DNA of 64,000 nucleotides from Lewinellaceae bacterium (lineage in GTDB: Bacteria; Bacteroidota; Bacteroidia; Chitinophagales; Saprospiraceae): contig JADJWX010000023.1 in assembly GCA_016716135.1 (NCBI GenBank), positions 35,029-99,028 on the forward strand, read 5' to 3'. A program made the translations under genes and the position numbers. Below the pieces are notes generated by a model that was not told the origin of the DNA, did not search any database, and worked only from the letters and a program-made list of their open reading frames with translations. This document shows positions 9,617 to 18,695 of this stretch, one piece after another. How positions within the stretch are numbered: position 1 is the stretch's first letter; the number at the start of each line of letters is the position of its first letter.

Positions 9617-9982
9617 ATGCAAAAACAATGGAATGTTCTAAAATCCGGCTTGCTTACCGCCCTGCTCCTGTTCGGACTGGCTGGTATCGCCAACCTGAAC
9701 GCGCAAACGGCGCTGAAGGCGAGTTACAACAAAACGACCAAGGTGCTCTCGCTGAATGATTCCGGCACGTTCGGATACATGTTCGAACTGGACATCAAGC
9801 CGATGAATTTTGCTTCGCAAAAAGCAGCCGACGAGTTTTTCAGCAATTGGACCACCGAACTGGTTTCTTTTCAGGTAGACTACGCAAACCGCAAAGCACA
9901 GGTTTATCTGAAAACCCGTGAAAAACGCGGCTGGGGCATCAAAGAGTGGAACGCCTATCTGGCCGAACTGCCCAAACAGTAG
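9617..9982 (+). CDS. small secreted protein of unknown function
   Basis: A 121-residue protein with a signal peptide from the ATG at 9617 (LLTALLLFGLAGIANLNA/QT). The mature part of about 92 residues has a mixed alpha/beta pattern with KASYNKTTKVLSLND near its start and a basic, Trp-containing end (KTREKRGWGIKEWNAYL). No cysteine or catalytic motif is visible. I do not recognise the family. It ends 45 bases before the choice-of-anchor protein on the same strand, so the two may be co-transcribed. Confidence 0.7.
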   Translation: MQKQWNVLKSGLLTALLLFGLAGIANLNAQTALKASYNKTTKVLSLNDSGTFGYMFELDIKPMNFASQKAADEFFSNWTTELVSFQVDYANRKAQVYLKTREKRGWGIKEWNAYLAELPKQ

Positions 9983-10027
9983 CCCCCCGCATCCTGCATT
10001 TTAAAAACTAAAAAGAAAACAACGATT

Positions 10028-11995
10028 ATGAAACACCTCCATCAATTGAAAACTACCCTGCTATGGATAGTTTTTGCGTTGCTGTTTACCGGCACCGCTT
10101 CAGCCCAACTCAATGTAGCCAGCAACCCCAATGCCACCGCGCTGGCGACCAAACTTGTCGGTCCGGGCGTTACCATCACCAATGCCACCCTGGACTGTGC
10201 CGCCGGCGCTGCCGGTACCTTTTCCACCGGCGCCGTGAATGAAGTCGGCATTTCAACCGGCGTTTTGCTGACCAGCGGGAATGTCTCGATCGCCGCCGGC
10301 GCCAACAACGACGAAGGTGCAACGATTGAAAACGGTCATCCGGGCAATTCAATTTTGGGCGCCCTCATCCCGGGCTACGAAACGTACGACGCCTGCATGC
10401 TGGAGTTCGATTTGGAAGCCATCGGCAATAAGGTTTCGTTCAATTATGTGTTCGCCTCGGAAGAATACGAAGAGTGGTACTGCTCCGCTTACAACGACGT
10501 GTTCGGCTTCTTCGTTTCCGGCCCGATACCCGGCCCGGCAACGTATACCAATAAAAACATCGCCATTGTGCCCGAATCCGCCAACGTACCGGTTTCCATA
10601 AACAACGTAGGGCCGGGGACCTGCGCCGGGATATCCAATACGTTTTGGTACGTGAACATGTCGGGCGCCACCACCGTACAATACGACGGCAAAACCAAAA
10701 AAATGACTGCTTCCGTCGATCTGGTTCCTTGCAAAACCTACCGGTTTAAACTGGGTGTAGCCGATGCCGGCGACCGCCGCCTCGACTCGGGTATTTTCCT
10801 GGAAGAAGGCAGCTTCGTCTCGTCGCCGCCGGTAATCAACTGCGCGGCCAACATCACCAAAAACAGCGAACCCGGAAAATGCAGCGCCGTGGCGACTTAC
10901 TCGCCGACGGTCAGCGCCGACTGCCCGGTGACGGCCACTTGCACGCCCGCTTCCGGCGCTACCTTCCCGGTGGGCACCACCATCGTCACGTGCAAGGCCA
11001 CGGACCAACTTGGGAACACTGCTACCTGCACTTTTACAGTCACGATTGAAGACAAGGAAAAACCCGTGATCACCTGCCCGGCCCAGGTCACAGTCAGCTG
11101 TGAAACGCCCACCACGCCCGGTGCCGTCGGATTTGCCACGGCAACCGACAATTGCGGCCTCAATCCGTTTACGCATGTCGACGCAACCTCTCCGGGCTCC
11201 TGCACCCACGAATACACAATCAGCCGGACCTGGACAGCCCATGACGTACACGGCAATACCAGCAGCTGCGTGCATGTGATCAAGGTGCAGGATAAAAAAC
11301 CGCCGGCTATCACTTGCCCGGTCAACATCACCGTCACCTGCGACACCACTGTCGCGGCAACGGGCATGGCCACGGCAGTCGACAACTGCGATCCCACACT
11401 CGACTTCAGCCGCTTCGACACCCATGCCAACGGCGATTGCGACTGGTTTTGCATCGTCGAGCGCACCTTCGAGGCCAAAGACGACTGCCGGAACACCAGC
11501 ACCTGCATCCAGATCATCACCAAAAACACCGCGCCGCTCATCGAAACTGCCCTGCCCGTCACGGTGGGTATGAGCAACAGTTTTGTGAACGTCCCCCCCG
11601 GCCGGGCCGACTGTGTCATCGAATGGCTGCCGCATACCGGCACGATCCCGAAAGGATTGGGTTTTAAAAAGATCACTGCTGACGCCAGTTGCGACCTGCT
11701 CACCAACCCGACCGATCCAAGCGGAAAGATCATCAACCCGCTGTTTGGCGAAGCCCTCAAACTGAGCATTTTTGTAAAACTGAAACCATCGCTGGGCACC
11801 AAAAAACTCACAGAGTTTGCCAGCTGCGATATTTTGAAAGAAGTGACGCACTACCTGGCGCCCGACCCCGATGTGAACGAATTGCTGCGCGTGGCCAACG
11901 GCGCCCTGGGCAATATTTCTAACCAGCCGCACATGTACGAATTGTTGGAAGCGCTGGAATGCATCAACGGACCGCTGGATCCGTGTAATTTGTAA
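10028..11995 (+). CDS. choice-of-anchor L / HYR-repeat secreted protein
   Basis: A 655-residue exported protein. Signal peptide to about residue 26 (GTASA/Q). Residues about 27-270 match the choice-of-anchor L domain: ISTGVLLTSGNV, NYVFASEEYEEW and DVFGFFVSGP are its hallmarks. Residues about 275-500 hold three HYR (hyalin-type immunoglobulin) repeats starting near PPVINC, KPVITC and PAITCPVNITVTC, each with paired cysteines. The tail from about 500 is unlike a T9SS sorting domain, so the anchoring route is not evident. Such proteins are generally cell-surface or matrix components in Bacteroidota; a specific ligand is unknown. Confidence 0.82.
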   Translation: MKHLHQLKTTLLWIVFALLFTGTASAQLNVASNPNATALATKLVGPGVTITNATLDCAAGAAGTFSTGAVNEVGISTGVLLTSGNVSIAAGANNDEGATIENGHPGNSILGALIPGYETYDACMLEFDLEAIGNKVSFNYVFASEEYEEWYCSAYNDVFGFFVSGPIPGPATYTNKNIAIVPESANVPVSINNVGPGTCAGISNTFWYVNMSGATTVQYDGKTKKMTASVDLVPCKTYRFKLGVADAGDRRLDSGIFLEEGSFVSSPPVINCAANITKNSEPGKCSAVATYSPTVSADCPVTATCTPASGATFPVGTTIVTCKATDQLGNTATCTFTVTIEDKEKPVITCPAQVTVSCETPTTPGAVGFATATDNCGLNPFTHVDATSPGSCTHEYTISRTWTAHDVHGNTSSCVHVIKVQDKKPPAITCPVNITVTCDTTVAATGMATAVDNCDPTLDFSRFDTHANGDCDWFCIVERTFEAKDDCRNTSTCIQIITKNTAPLIETALPVTVGMSNSFVNVPPGRADCVIEWLPHTGTIPKGLGFKKITADASCDLLTNPTDPSGKIINPLFGEALKLSIFVKLKPSLGTKKLTEFASCDILKEVTHYLAPDPDVNELLRVANGALGNISNQPHMYELLEALECINGPLDPCNL

Positions 11996-12016
11996 ATGCC
12001 CCAATTTGGGTGCTTT

Positions 12017-12054
12017 ACCCGTCCTACGGCTCCAAGACGTAGGACGGGTTTTTG
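12017..12054 (+). terminator. rho-independent terminator after the HYR protein
   Basis: The arms ACCCGTCCTACG and CGTAGGACGGGT form a 12-bp stem around a 9-base loop, directly followed by TTTTTG. It sits 21 bases after the stop at 11995. The stem core GTCCTACG / CGTAGGAC is shared with the 33-bp palindromes at 22362, 57874 and 62024. Confidence 0.7.
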
Positions 12055-12073
12055 TTTTCCCTAAATTTGCTGC

Positions 12074-14806
12074 ATGAAAATCTTGTTTCCGATTTGCTTT
12101 GCCTTGCTGATGCACTTGCACCCTTACCGCTCCCCTATGGTGCAGCAGCTGCCCGGCACATTAAAAAAGCCATCGCTCTTTTTATCAACCCCACCCCCAT
12201 CCCCTCCCCCCGGGGGGAGGGGGGCTTGCCCTCTGGATAATTGTTTATTCCAATTTCGAAAGCAAAAAATCGAGCAGAATCTGGCCCTCCTGCCCAAGGG
12301 GGTGGGGAGCCGAAGCGTGGGTCTAAGTGGTTGGTTTTTAACCACAAACTTAATTTGTCGCGTCTCCCCTCCCCCTTGGGGAGGGGCGGGGGTGGGGTTG
12401 ATACAGCAGAGCGAGATGTTCAAAAAAATAATGCAATGTTTTAATCCTGTAAAACCCCTTACGTTGATGGCAATGCCCCCCACGGGCTGGGGAGTCTTCC
12501 CTCATATCAATCTAAAAAAAGGGAGCGAGCAAGCCCCCCTCCCCGCGCAGTGGAGAGGGGATGGGGGTGAGGTAACCCAAACCCCCGAAATCGAACTCAA
12601 ACCCGGGCTAACAATCACCCAATCCTGCCGCATCAAACCCGGCGCCTACCGCTTCGAAGCACCCGCAGCACCCGGCACGCCGCTCATCACCATTGCCGGC
12701 AACGACATCACCGTCGATTTCCAGGATGCCCGGCTCCAAAGCACTGCCGACCCCACCCGGCCCGACCAATTCACCGGCCTGGCCATCGAAATTCAGGGAC
12801 AAAACATTACCCTGAAAAATGCGCAGGTGCGCGGTTTCAAAATTGCCCTGCTGGCGCAAAACTCGGCCGGACTGACCATTGAAAACAGCGATTTTTCTTA
12901 CAACTACCGCCCACGCCTGCGTTCCGTGCGGGAGCGCGAGGATTTTTCCGACTGGCTCAGTTACCACCAAAACGATCAAAATGAATGGCAACGCTACGGC
13001 GCCGGCATTTACCTCGACAGCTGCGCCGGCGCAACGGTGCGCAACTGCCGCATCACCGGCAACCAAAACGCCCTGTTGATGACCCGCTGTACCGACGGCC
13101 TGTTTTACAACAACAGTTTCCAGTTCAACTCCGGCCTCGGCATCGGCCTGTACCGCAGCAGCCGAAACCGCGTCATGCACAACCGCCTCGACTGGAATGT
13201 GCGCGGCTACTCGCACGGGTTTTACCAGCGCGGACAAGATTCAGCGGGTATTCTCTGCTACGAACAAAGCAATGAAAACCTGTTCGCCTTCAACTCGGCC
13301 ACACACTCCGGTGACGGGTTTTTCCTCTGGGCCGGCCAAACCACGATGGACAGCGGCCAGGGCGGCTGCAACGACAACGTCATTTTTGGCAACGACTTCA
13401 GCCACGCACCCACCAACGGCGTGGAGGTCACGTTCAGCCGAAACCGCGTGCAAGGCAACCTCCTGCGCGAATGCACCTACGGCATCTGGGGCGGCTACAG
13501 CTTCGGATCGGTTTTTATGGGCAATTACATCGCCGACTGCCGCACCGGTATCGCCATTGAACACGGCCAGGACAACGTCATTCGTCAAAACTATTTCGAA
13601 GCCGACAGCATCGGCATACGCCTTTGGGCCCGCGCCGAACAACCCGCCGACTGGGGCTACGCCCAAAACCGCGATGTGCGCAGCCGCGATGCACTGATCG
13701 ACCGAAACGTGTTTTTGCGCGTGCGCAAACCCCTGCGAATTTCTGCTTCGCAAAACATCGCGGTAAACGGGGAGAATTTGTTTACCGGCTACGAAACCCT
13801 GCTCGAAACGCCGGCGCCAAACGAAAACCTGACCTTTTTGCGCAACGATATTTTCGGCTCCACAGCCCAGATCGAACGTGTTTGGGCGCAGCCCGAAATA
13901 TCTGCCGCCCGCAGTCTCAACTTTAGCCACCCCGACAAACAGCCCCGCAATCCCTACGCCCCGCTCGAAATTCCCTACGGCGAGCTCAAAGAACCCGACA
14001 GCCTGCCCGGCGGCATCAATGCCGGGCTCCCGCCAAACTACCCCCGCGGGCGCCGGTATATTTTTGTGGACGAATGGGGTCCCTACGATTTTTTACGGCC
14101 CAAAGCCATTTTGACCGAACACACCGAAGCACCCGAAGGCAATTCCTGCGTGCTCAATTTGTACGGACCGCCGGGGCAATGGAAAATCAGCGGGAAGCAG
14201 GGTATCGCGGCGGTGGATCAGGAATCCGGGGCCATGCCGGCCACCATCCGGCTGACGGCAGACGCCGTGGCCGATGCCATTTGGCTGGAATTTGAATATG
14301 TGGGCGCCCTTGAAATAACCGATGTGTTTGGGCAAACCATTCCGGCCGGGCAACCGTACCGCTTTTCATTCGAGCGTTTTGAGAAAAAACTGGATTGGGA
14401 AGTGCAGTTTTTCAATGTTTCCAGTGCTTCCAGTGACGGCCTCACTTGGAGTGAGGCCGTCACTACAGGGAAGGCCGTCGCTACGCTTAGGGTACCCGAA
14501 CTCTACTTTGCCTGGTGGGGCAGCCCGGCCGAAGGGGTGCCGGCGGATAGTTTCGCCACGGTGGCTACTTCCACCTTCGACATTGCACCCGGGCGCTATG
14601 CCATCGAACTCACTTCCGACGACGGCGCCCGCCTATCCCTCGACGGCAAACGCCTCATCGACCATTGGGACGTGCACGAACCCGCCGTGGATGAAATCGA
14701 AGTTGAACTTGGAGGCCGGCACACGCTCCGCATCGAGCATTTTGAAGCGGGCGGGTTTGCGACGTTGGGGCTGCGGATGCGAAAAATCTCTCAGCCCAGG
14801 CCTTAA
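12074..14806 (+). CDS. NosD-like right-handed beta-helix protein with PA14 domain
   Basis: Secreted 910-codon frame. From about residue 175 (IELKPGLTITQSCRIKPGAY) it is a parallel beta-helix of the NosD/CASH type with many N-rich turns (residues about 215-520: NITLKNAQVRGF, GATVRNCRITGNQNA, NRVQGNLLRECTYGIWGG), likely polysaccharide-binding or -cleaving. The C-terminal 110 residues resemble a PA14 carbohydrate-binding module (TSDDGARLSLDGKRLIDHW). The first 20 residues are a weak signal peptide. The stretch between (about 22-170) is Pro/Gly-rich translation of GC-rich inverted-repeat DNA and shows no fold. A 33-bp palindrome is also translated near residue 790. The stop is supplied by a 52-bp palindrome. 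Confidence 0.75.
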   Translation: MKILFPICFALLMHLHPYRSPMVQQLPGTLKKPSLFLSTPPPSPPPGGRGACPLDNCLFQFRKQKIEQNLALLPKGVGSRSVGLSGWFLTTNLICRVSPPPWGGAGVGLIQQSEMFKKIMQCFNPVKPLTLMAMPPTGWGVFPHINLKKGSEQAPLPAQWRGDGGEVTQTPEIELKPGLTITQSCRIKPGAYRFEAPAAPGTPLITIAGNDITVDFQDARLQSTADPTRPDQFTGLAIEIQGQNITLKNAQVRGFKIALLAQNSAGLTIENSDFSYNYRPRLRSVREREDFSDWLSYHQNDQNEWQRYGAGIYLDSCAGATVRNCRITGNQNALLMTRCTDGLFYNNSFQFNSGLGIGLYRSSRNRVMHNRLDWNVRGYSHGFYQRGQDSAGILCYEQSNENLFAFNSATHSGDGFFLWAGQTTMDSGQGGCNDNVIFGNDFSHAPTNGVEVTFSRNRVQGNLLRECTYGIWGGYSFGSVFMGNYIADCRTGIAIEHGQDNVIRQNYFEADSIGIRLWARAEQPADWGYAQNRDVRSRDALIDRNVFLRVRKPLRISASQNIAVNGENLFTGYETLLETPAPNENLTFLRNDIFGSTAQIERVWAQPEISAARSLNFSHPDKQPRNPYAPLEIPYGELKEPDSLPGGINAGLPPNYPRGRRYIFVDEWGPYDFLRPKAILTEHTEAPEGNSCVLNLYGPPGQWKISGKQGIAAVDQESGAMPATIRLTADAVADAIWLEFEYVGALEITDVFGQTIPAGQPYRFSFERFEKKLDWEVQFFNVSSASSDGLTWSEAVTTGKAVATLRVPELYFAWWGSPAEGVPADSFATVATSTFDIAPGRYAIELTSDDGARLSLDGKRLIDHWDVHEPAVDEIEVELGGRHTLRIEHFEAGGFATLGLRMRKISQPRP
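12187..12399 (+). repeat. 213-bp element with GC-rich inverted ends, inside a coding frame
   Basis: The left end AACCCCACCCCC-AT-CCCCTCCCC (12187 on) is the inverted complement of the right end GGGGAGGGG-CG-GGGGTGGGGTT (to 12399). The left end also contains its own hairpin, CCCCTCCCCC / GGGGGGAGGGG. The length of 213 is a multiple of three and the frame of the surrounding beta-helix gene stays open. It resembles non-autonomous, MITE-like interspersed repeats reported from Bacteroidota genomes. Confidence 0.65.
12529..12574 (-). repeat. partial inverted copy of the GC-rich element end
   Basis: The stretch CAAGCCCCCCTCCCC ... GGGGATGGGGGTG is the inverted complement of 12187-12230, including the CTTGCCC edge, apart from a changed central loop. 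Together with the copy at 12187 it bounds about 390 bp of the coding frame that has no protein-like character. Confidence 0.6.
14432..14464. repeat. 33-bp palindrome within the beta-helix/PA14 gene
   Basis: Arms AGTGACGGCCTCACTT and its near-complement meet at a single central base (CTTGGAG core). It has the same length and a similar centre as the 33-bp palindromes elsewhere in the window but different arms. It is read in frame, giving SSDGLTWSEAVTT between the helix and PA14 parts. Confidence 0.7.
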
Positions 14807-14830
14807 GGCCTGGGCTGAGAGATTTTTCGC
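14779..14830. terminator. 52-bp perfect palindrome between convergent genes
   Basis: Two perfect 26-base arms, starting GCGAAAAATCTCTCAGCCCA, meet at TTAA. Each strand carries an A-run followed by the stem and then a T-run, so it could act as a bidirectional terminator. The TAA stop of the beta-helix gene lies at its centre, and the last eight codons of that gene are made of the left arm. Confidence 0.65.
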
Positions 14831-14850
14831 GAACCAGCGGTTCGCGTTAC
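14829..14850. repeat. REP-like inverted repeat at a protease stop codon
   Basis: GCGAACCAGCGGTTCGC followed by GTTAC. The inverted arms GCGAACC / GGTTCGC have a 3-base loop. On the minus strand the GTAAC part provides the TAA stop (14847-14849) of the adjacent protease. Matching units sit at the stops of the next two paralogues. Confidence 0.65.
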
Positions 14851-17800
14851 TTTAAAACCAATTTCCGAACCGAACCCTGCACCTGCACCAAATACATCCC
14901 GCGCGGCAAACCTGCCGTATGCAGCTGCAAACGATCCGCGCCGGAAGGCAGCAGTGCCTCCTGCATCTGCTGGCCTGCCATGTTGAACAGCGCTACCCGT
15001 ACGTCACCCGGCACGGGCTGATCAACGGCCAGCCAAACGGATGCATTGGCCGGATTCGGGAATAAACGGAAGTCGAACGCAGCGGCATTCGGCGCATCAG
15101 TGCCAACCAGCATATGCCCGATGCGGAATTTCGGCGTGCCGAAAAAGCCGCCTTCGCCGTCGGTGACCATAAAGCGGAAACCATTGTCCGTGTAGTTGCT
15201 GCCATCGTCGAAGAAGTGGAGCGCGCCGTTATCCAACTGGGCTTGGGTGAATTGGGCGCCGGGCTGCAAGGGGGCACTGCCATTCAACGAAAGATGGCCA
15301 TATTCGGGTACCGTCAGCAGCGTGTACAGCAATTCACTGTGGGTGTTGTTGGCGTCTTCCACCAGCAGCAGGTCGGGTGTGATGCCTTTGTTGGTTCCCG
15401 GATCGAGCACCAGCATGTTGTTGTTGACCAGGTAGGGCGGATTGACGTCTACTTCGGAGCAGAATTCCAGGCTGAACAACTCAAAGTTTCCACCACCGCC
15501 AATATTCAGATCCCGGACGCGCAAGGTCCACACACCGGTTGAGTTTTGCCCTAAAAAAGCGTCGTTCAGCGGATTTTGCGGCCGGTAGGCATTGCCGTTG
15601 TTTGGCGGCGGGCAGGGGAACGCGCCGGGTGCCGCATCGGTGAGGCGCAAGTTGAAAAAGCCGTTGAAATTGCCGCATTTATTGGTCCAGAGGGTCAGAT
15701 CGGTGCCTTGCGGACTAATGAGGTGCACATCCAGGTCTTTGAAAAATTCGTGATAACCCTTGATCTGGTGCACTTCCACGCTTTTGATAGTCCCGCCCTG
15801 GTTCACGGTAATTTTGGATTCAATGGTTGGCGTACCGTTCGAGGTCAGGCTTTTGGGCAGGTCATTGGCTTCCCAAACGGTGCAGGCTTCCGCAAAGGTG
15901 GAAAAGAAAAAAGGCTCCGTCCAGTCAGCAGCGCCACAGGTATTCACCGGGCGTACCCGCCAGAAGTAGGGCGTGCCTTTTGCCAGTAGCATCGGCAGTT
16001 TGAAACTGTCGAGCAAGGTGCTGGTTGTGGATGCCAGAATCGTACCCGGCGCAAAGGAAGGGTCGCTGGCCAACTGGACATCGTAGGTCAGTGCATCCAC
16101 GGCCTTGGTCCAACGCAGTGTTTGGTTGAGTTGCAATTCCGTGGCGCCGTTCACCGGCAGGGTGAGTGCCAGGGCCGAAAAATCGCTGCGCAGGGTGGTG
16201 AGCAAAATTTCGCGCAAAATCGGCGTTGCGCCGGCAGCGGAGGCCTGAAGGGTAATGGTAAATTGCTGCTCCACGGTCACCTGCGAAAAATCGAGTTGCA
16301 GGGTAGCGCTTTCGCCCGGCTGGAGCGTTGTTGCGCTGAAATTCGCCGCAACATTGGGCGGCAGCCCCCCGACAATTTCCAGGCTTACCGGACTGTTGAA
16401 ACCCAGTACCCCGGCAGTCAAAATTTCCACGGTATGCGTTGCCGGCAGGCACAGCAGCTCGCGCTCGTTGATGAGGCTGAGGGAGAATGCGGGCTGCGTC
16501 GGCGTTTGTATGGTAAAATGCTGGTTTGACACATCGAAAAAGACCGAATTCTCGGCATCCACTCGTATGCGGGCCTGCGTAGTCGAAACGGCCGGCGCCA
16601 ATACATAGTGACTGCCGTCGTTGCGTACATGCTCGGCCAGGGTGATGGGGTAGGTTTGACCACCGTCGGTGCTGAGGCGAATGTTCACGTGGCTGCAATT
16701 GACCGGCGCTTCATCCGTTTTGGCCACGTCCCAGCGCACTTCGGTGTATTCCCCCGCGTTCCAGGTAATGCCGGTCGTATTCGGCGCCTGTACCTGGAAA
16801 GGACCCGCCTGACCCCAGGCTTTGAAAGCCACGTCGGCCCAGCCGACACCACCGGTGCGGTTATCGCGGGCGGAAAGGCGGAAAGTCAGGTCGCGCGTCC
16901 AGGGGCCGGGCATTTGTTCCGTCAAATCGAAGGTGTTGCTCAAAATCCGGCTCAACCGAGGGAAGTACCGGTTGGTAACCGTATCGGAAGGCCAGGTGCG
17001 AAAAAGGGGGGAGTTGGCTTGCGGTTGTGCCAGCGGCACCTCCGGCCCGAGGTCAATTTCTTCCCAATTGTACACCAGCGGGTCGCCGTCGGGATCGGTC
17101 GCGCTGCCGTCGAGCTCAAAAGGTGTGCCCCAGGGAATGAAAAAACCATCAGTATAGTCCAGCTGCACAACCGGGGCATGATTATCGGTCTCTACCAAAG
17201 TGCCGCAAATACTGCCGTTGTTGGAAAACAGGTAGGTATGAATTTGCTCAACCGAACCGGCGTGGAAGTACAAATCCGAATACCCCTGCACATTATCAAA
17301 ACCGCAAGCGCCGGCATACGACATGATCGTACTGCCGCTGCCGGGCTCATAAGCCGAGCTAAGCGCGCGACCGGCCCCGCCACCGCAGCGGTTCCAGGTG
17401 TGCCCACCGGCAAACTGGTGCCCCACCTCCTGACCGATTGTGCCGATAAAATCATCGCCGTAGGAGCCGCTGCCACCCGTACACCCACCGGCTTTTGAGC
17501 CCAGGCAAGACAAGCCTCCGGCAATCCCCAGGATACCCCCACCCATGTACCGGGCGTACACATGCCCGACATCATAGGCCTCCCTCGGAATACCGGCGGC
17601 ATCGAGTACAGCCAGGTTCTGTCCGGCCCAGCCGGGCACCAGCGTACCCGTAAACGGCGCACTGGCTGGGTCGGTAAAGGTGACCAGCAGGGTAGCCTGT
17701 ATAAGTTGCAGCCGCAAGGACACATCGCGCTCCAAAATGGCGCTTATCCGGTTGGTGTGTTCTGTTATTGCGGAAAAAACATCGTTTTTCGTAGGTCCAT

Positions 17801-18485
17801 GATCCAGGCCGTACTCGCCGGTATTGGAAACGACGAATTTATAGATCCGCAGTTTCACCGGGTCGGCCTGGTCGCCGCGCGCCTGCACCGGCTGCCCTGG
17901 ATGCTGCGTGGAGGGGTCGGTTGCAGGAATGTCCGGCGGCGGAGCCGGGGCTGTTGGCACTTGCAGGCGTGCTTCAAGCGGGATGTCTTTGCGGTCGTAC
18001 ACCATGTAGTATTCCGTTTGGCCTTCTGCGTAGCGGTCGAGGTATTCGACGCCCAGGTCGGGATTCATGATCATAGCCTGAAAGCCTTTCAAGGTGTAAC
18101 TCAGACGCACTTTTTTGCGCTTGTCGAGCAACGACTCGCCGGCGAAAGTCCCGATAAAGGGTACTTCAGCTGCAAGTGCCGGTTCCAGCATGGCAATTTC
18201 CCAAACGGCAAAATCTTCCAGGGTGCCGGCGGCTGTCGGCAGGGCAATGATGGTGGGCTGCCGGCGTGCAGCTTCCGTAAATTCCTGGGGGGCCGTTTGC
18301 AGCGCTGCTTTCATGCCCGGGTAGTCGAGTTGATAGCTGTGGTATTTCAGGGGGATCAGTTTGCGCACTGCCGTTTCCGGGAGCTGAATTTCAGCCGCTG
18401 AAACCGGTTTGAAATAGTTCGGGGCGTTTTGGCCGAAGGCCGGGTTTCCAAGGAGTATGCAGCAAAGCAGCAGACAATAACGCAT
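14847..18485 (-). CDS. reprolysin-like secreted metalloprotease homologue 1, active-site variant, T9SS cargo
   Basis: A 1212-residue exported protein; the ATG at 18485 gives a signal peptide (LLLCCILLGNPAFG/Q). Order of parts: propeptide (about 20-200), reprolysin-like zinc protease domain (about 215-420), two Ig/fibronectin-like regions, a proprotein-convertase P-domain (about 905-1020), a cadherin-like stretch, and a T9SS type A sorting domain (RLFPNPANASVWLAV to the end). The zinc motif reads QEVGHQFAGGH at 352-362, so the first zinc ligand of HExxHxxxxxH is Gln instead of His (codon CAG at 17432-17430). The two neighbouring paralogues keep His. It may be inactive or bind zinc differently. 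Transcribed from the same strand as the two paralogues upstream of it. Confidence 0.87.
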   Translation of the reverse strand: MRYCLLLCCILLGNPAFGQNAPNYFKPVSAAEIQLPETAVRKLIPLKYHSYQLDYPGMKAALQTAPQEFTEAARRQPTIIALPTAAGTLEDFAVWEIAMLEPALAAEVPFIGTFAGESLLDKRKKVRLSYTLKGFQAMIMNPDLGVEYLDRYAEGQTEYYMVYDRKDIPLEARLQVPTAPAPPPDIPATDPSTQHPGQPVQARGDQADPVKLRIYKFVVSNTGEYGLDHGPTKNDVFSAITEHTNRISAILERDVSLRLQLIQATLLVTFTDPASAPFTGTLVPGWAGQNLAVLDAAGIPREAYDVGHVYARYMGGGILGIAGGLSCLGSKAGGCTGGSGSYGDDFIGTIGQEVGHQFAGGHTWNRCGGGAGRALSSAYEPGSGSTIMSYAGACGFDNVQGYSDLYFHAGSVEQIHTYLFSNNGSICGTLVETDNHAPVVQLDYTDGFFIPWGTPFELDGSATDPDGDPLVYNWEEIDLGPEVPLAQPQANSPLFRTWPSDTVTNRYFPRLSRILSNTFDLTEQMPGPWTRDLTFRLSARDNRTGGVGWADVAFKAWGQAGPFQVQAPNTTGITWNAGEYTEVRWDVAKTDEAPVNCSHVNIRLSTDGGQTYPITLAEHVRNDGSHYVLAPAVSTTQARIRVDAENSVFFDVSNQHFTIQTPTQPAFSLSLINERELLCLPATHTVEILTAGVLGFNSPVSLEIVGGLPPNVAANFSATTLQPGESATLQLDFSQVTVEQQFTITLQASAAGATPILREILLTTLRSDFSALALTLPVNGATELQLNQTLRWTKAVDALTYDVQLASDPSFAPGTILASTTSTLLDSFKLPMLLAKGTPYFWRVRPVNTCGAADWTEPFFFSTFAEACTVWEANDLPKSLTSNGTPTIESKITVNQGGTIKSVEVHQIKGYHEFFKDLDVHLISPQGTDLTLWTNKCGNFNGFFNLRLTDAAPGAFPCPPPNNGNAYRPQNPLNDAFLGQNSTGVWTLRVRDLNIGGGGNFELFSLEFCSEVDVNPPYLVNNNMLVLDPGTNKGITPDLLLVEDANNTHSELLYTLLTVPEYGHLSLNGSAPLQPGAQFTQAQLDNGALHFFDDGSNYTDNGFRFMVTDGEGGFFGTPKFRIGHMLVGTDAPNAAAFDFRLFPNPANASVWLAVDQPVPGDVRVALFNMAGQQMQEALLPSGADRLQLHTAGLPRGMYLVQVQGSVRKLVLK

Positions 18486-18594
18486 AGCAGGTAACTTTTT
18501 AGAAAAAATACTGGCGCGAATGTAGTCAAACGAAGGTGCCAAAGGCCAGAAACGGGGCTTTAAGCTTGGCAAAAGAGCGGCAAAAGCTGGTTTT

Positions 18595-18695
18595 GTAACG
18601 CGAACGGTTCGTTAGCGCGCCAAAAAAAACAGCGCAGCGCGAATCGTTATCTCGCACTGCGCTGGATAGTGTTGCGAACCGGAGGTTCGCGTTAC
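18595..18695. repeat. REPIN-like pair of inverted REP units
   Basis: The unit GTAACGCGAACGGTTCG at 18595 and the oppositely oriented GCGAACCGGAGGTTCGCGTTAC at 18674-18695 bracket about 55 bases that contain a second inverted repeat, CAGCGCAG / CTGCGCTG. The overall length of 101 bp and the inverted pair match the REPIN arrangement mobilised by RAYT transposases elsewhere. The right unit supplies the stop of the gene at 18692. The rest of the gap 18486-18691 is featureless. Confidence 0.65.

Noticed and set aside
10349..12121. 590-codon minus-strand open frame across the HYR protein
   Set aside because: The plus strand holds clear domains (choice-of-anchor L, HYR) and a signal peptide; the minus frame has no recognisable domain and is explained by the GC-rich codon pattern.
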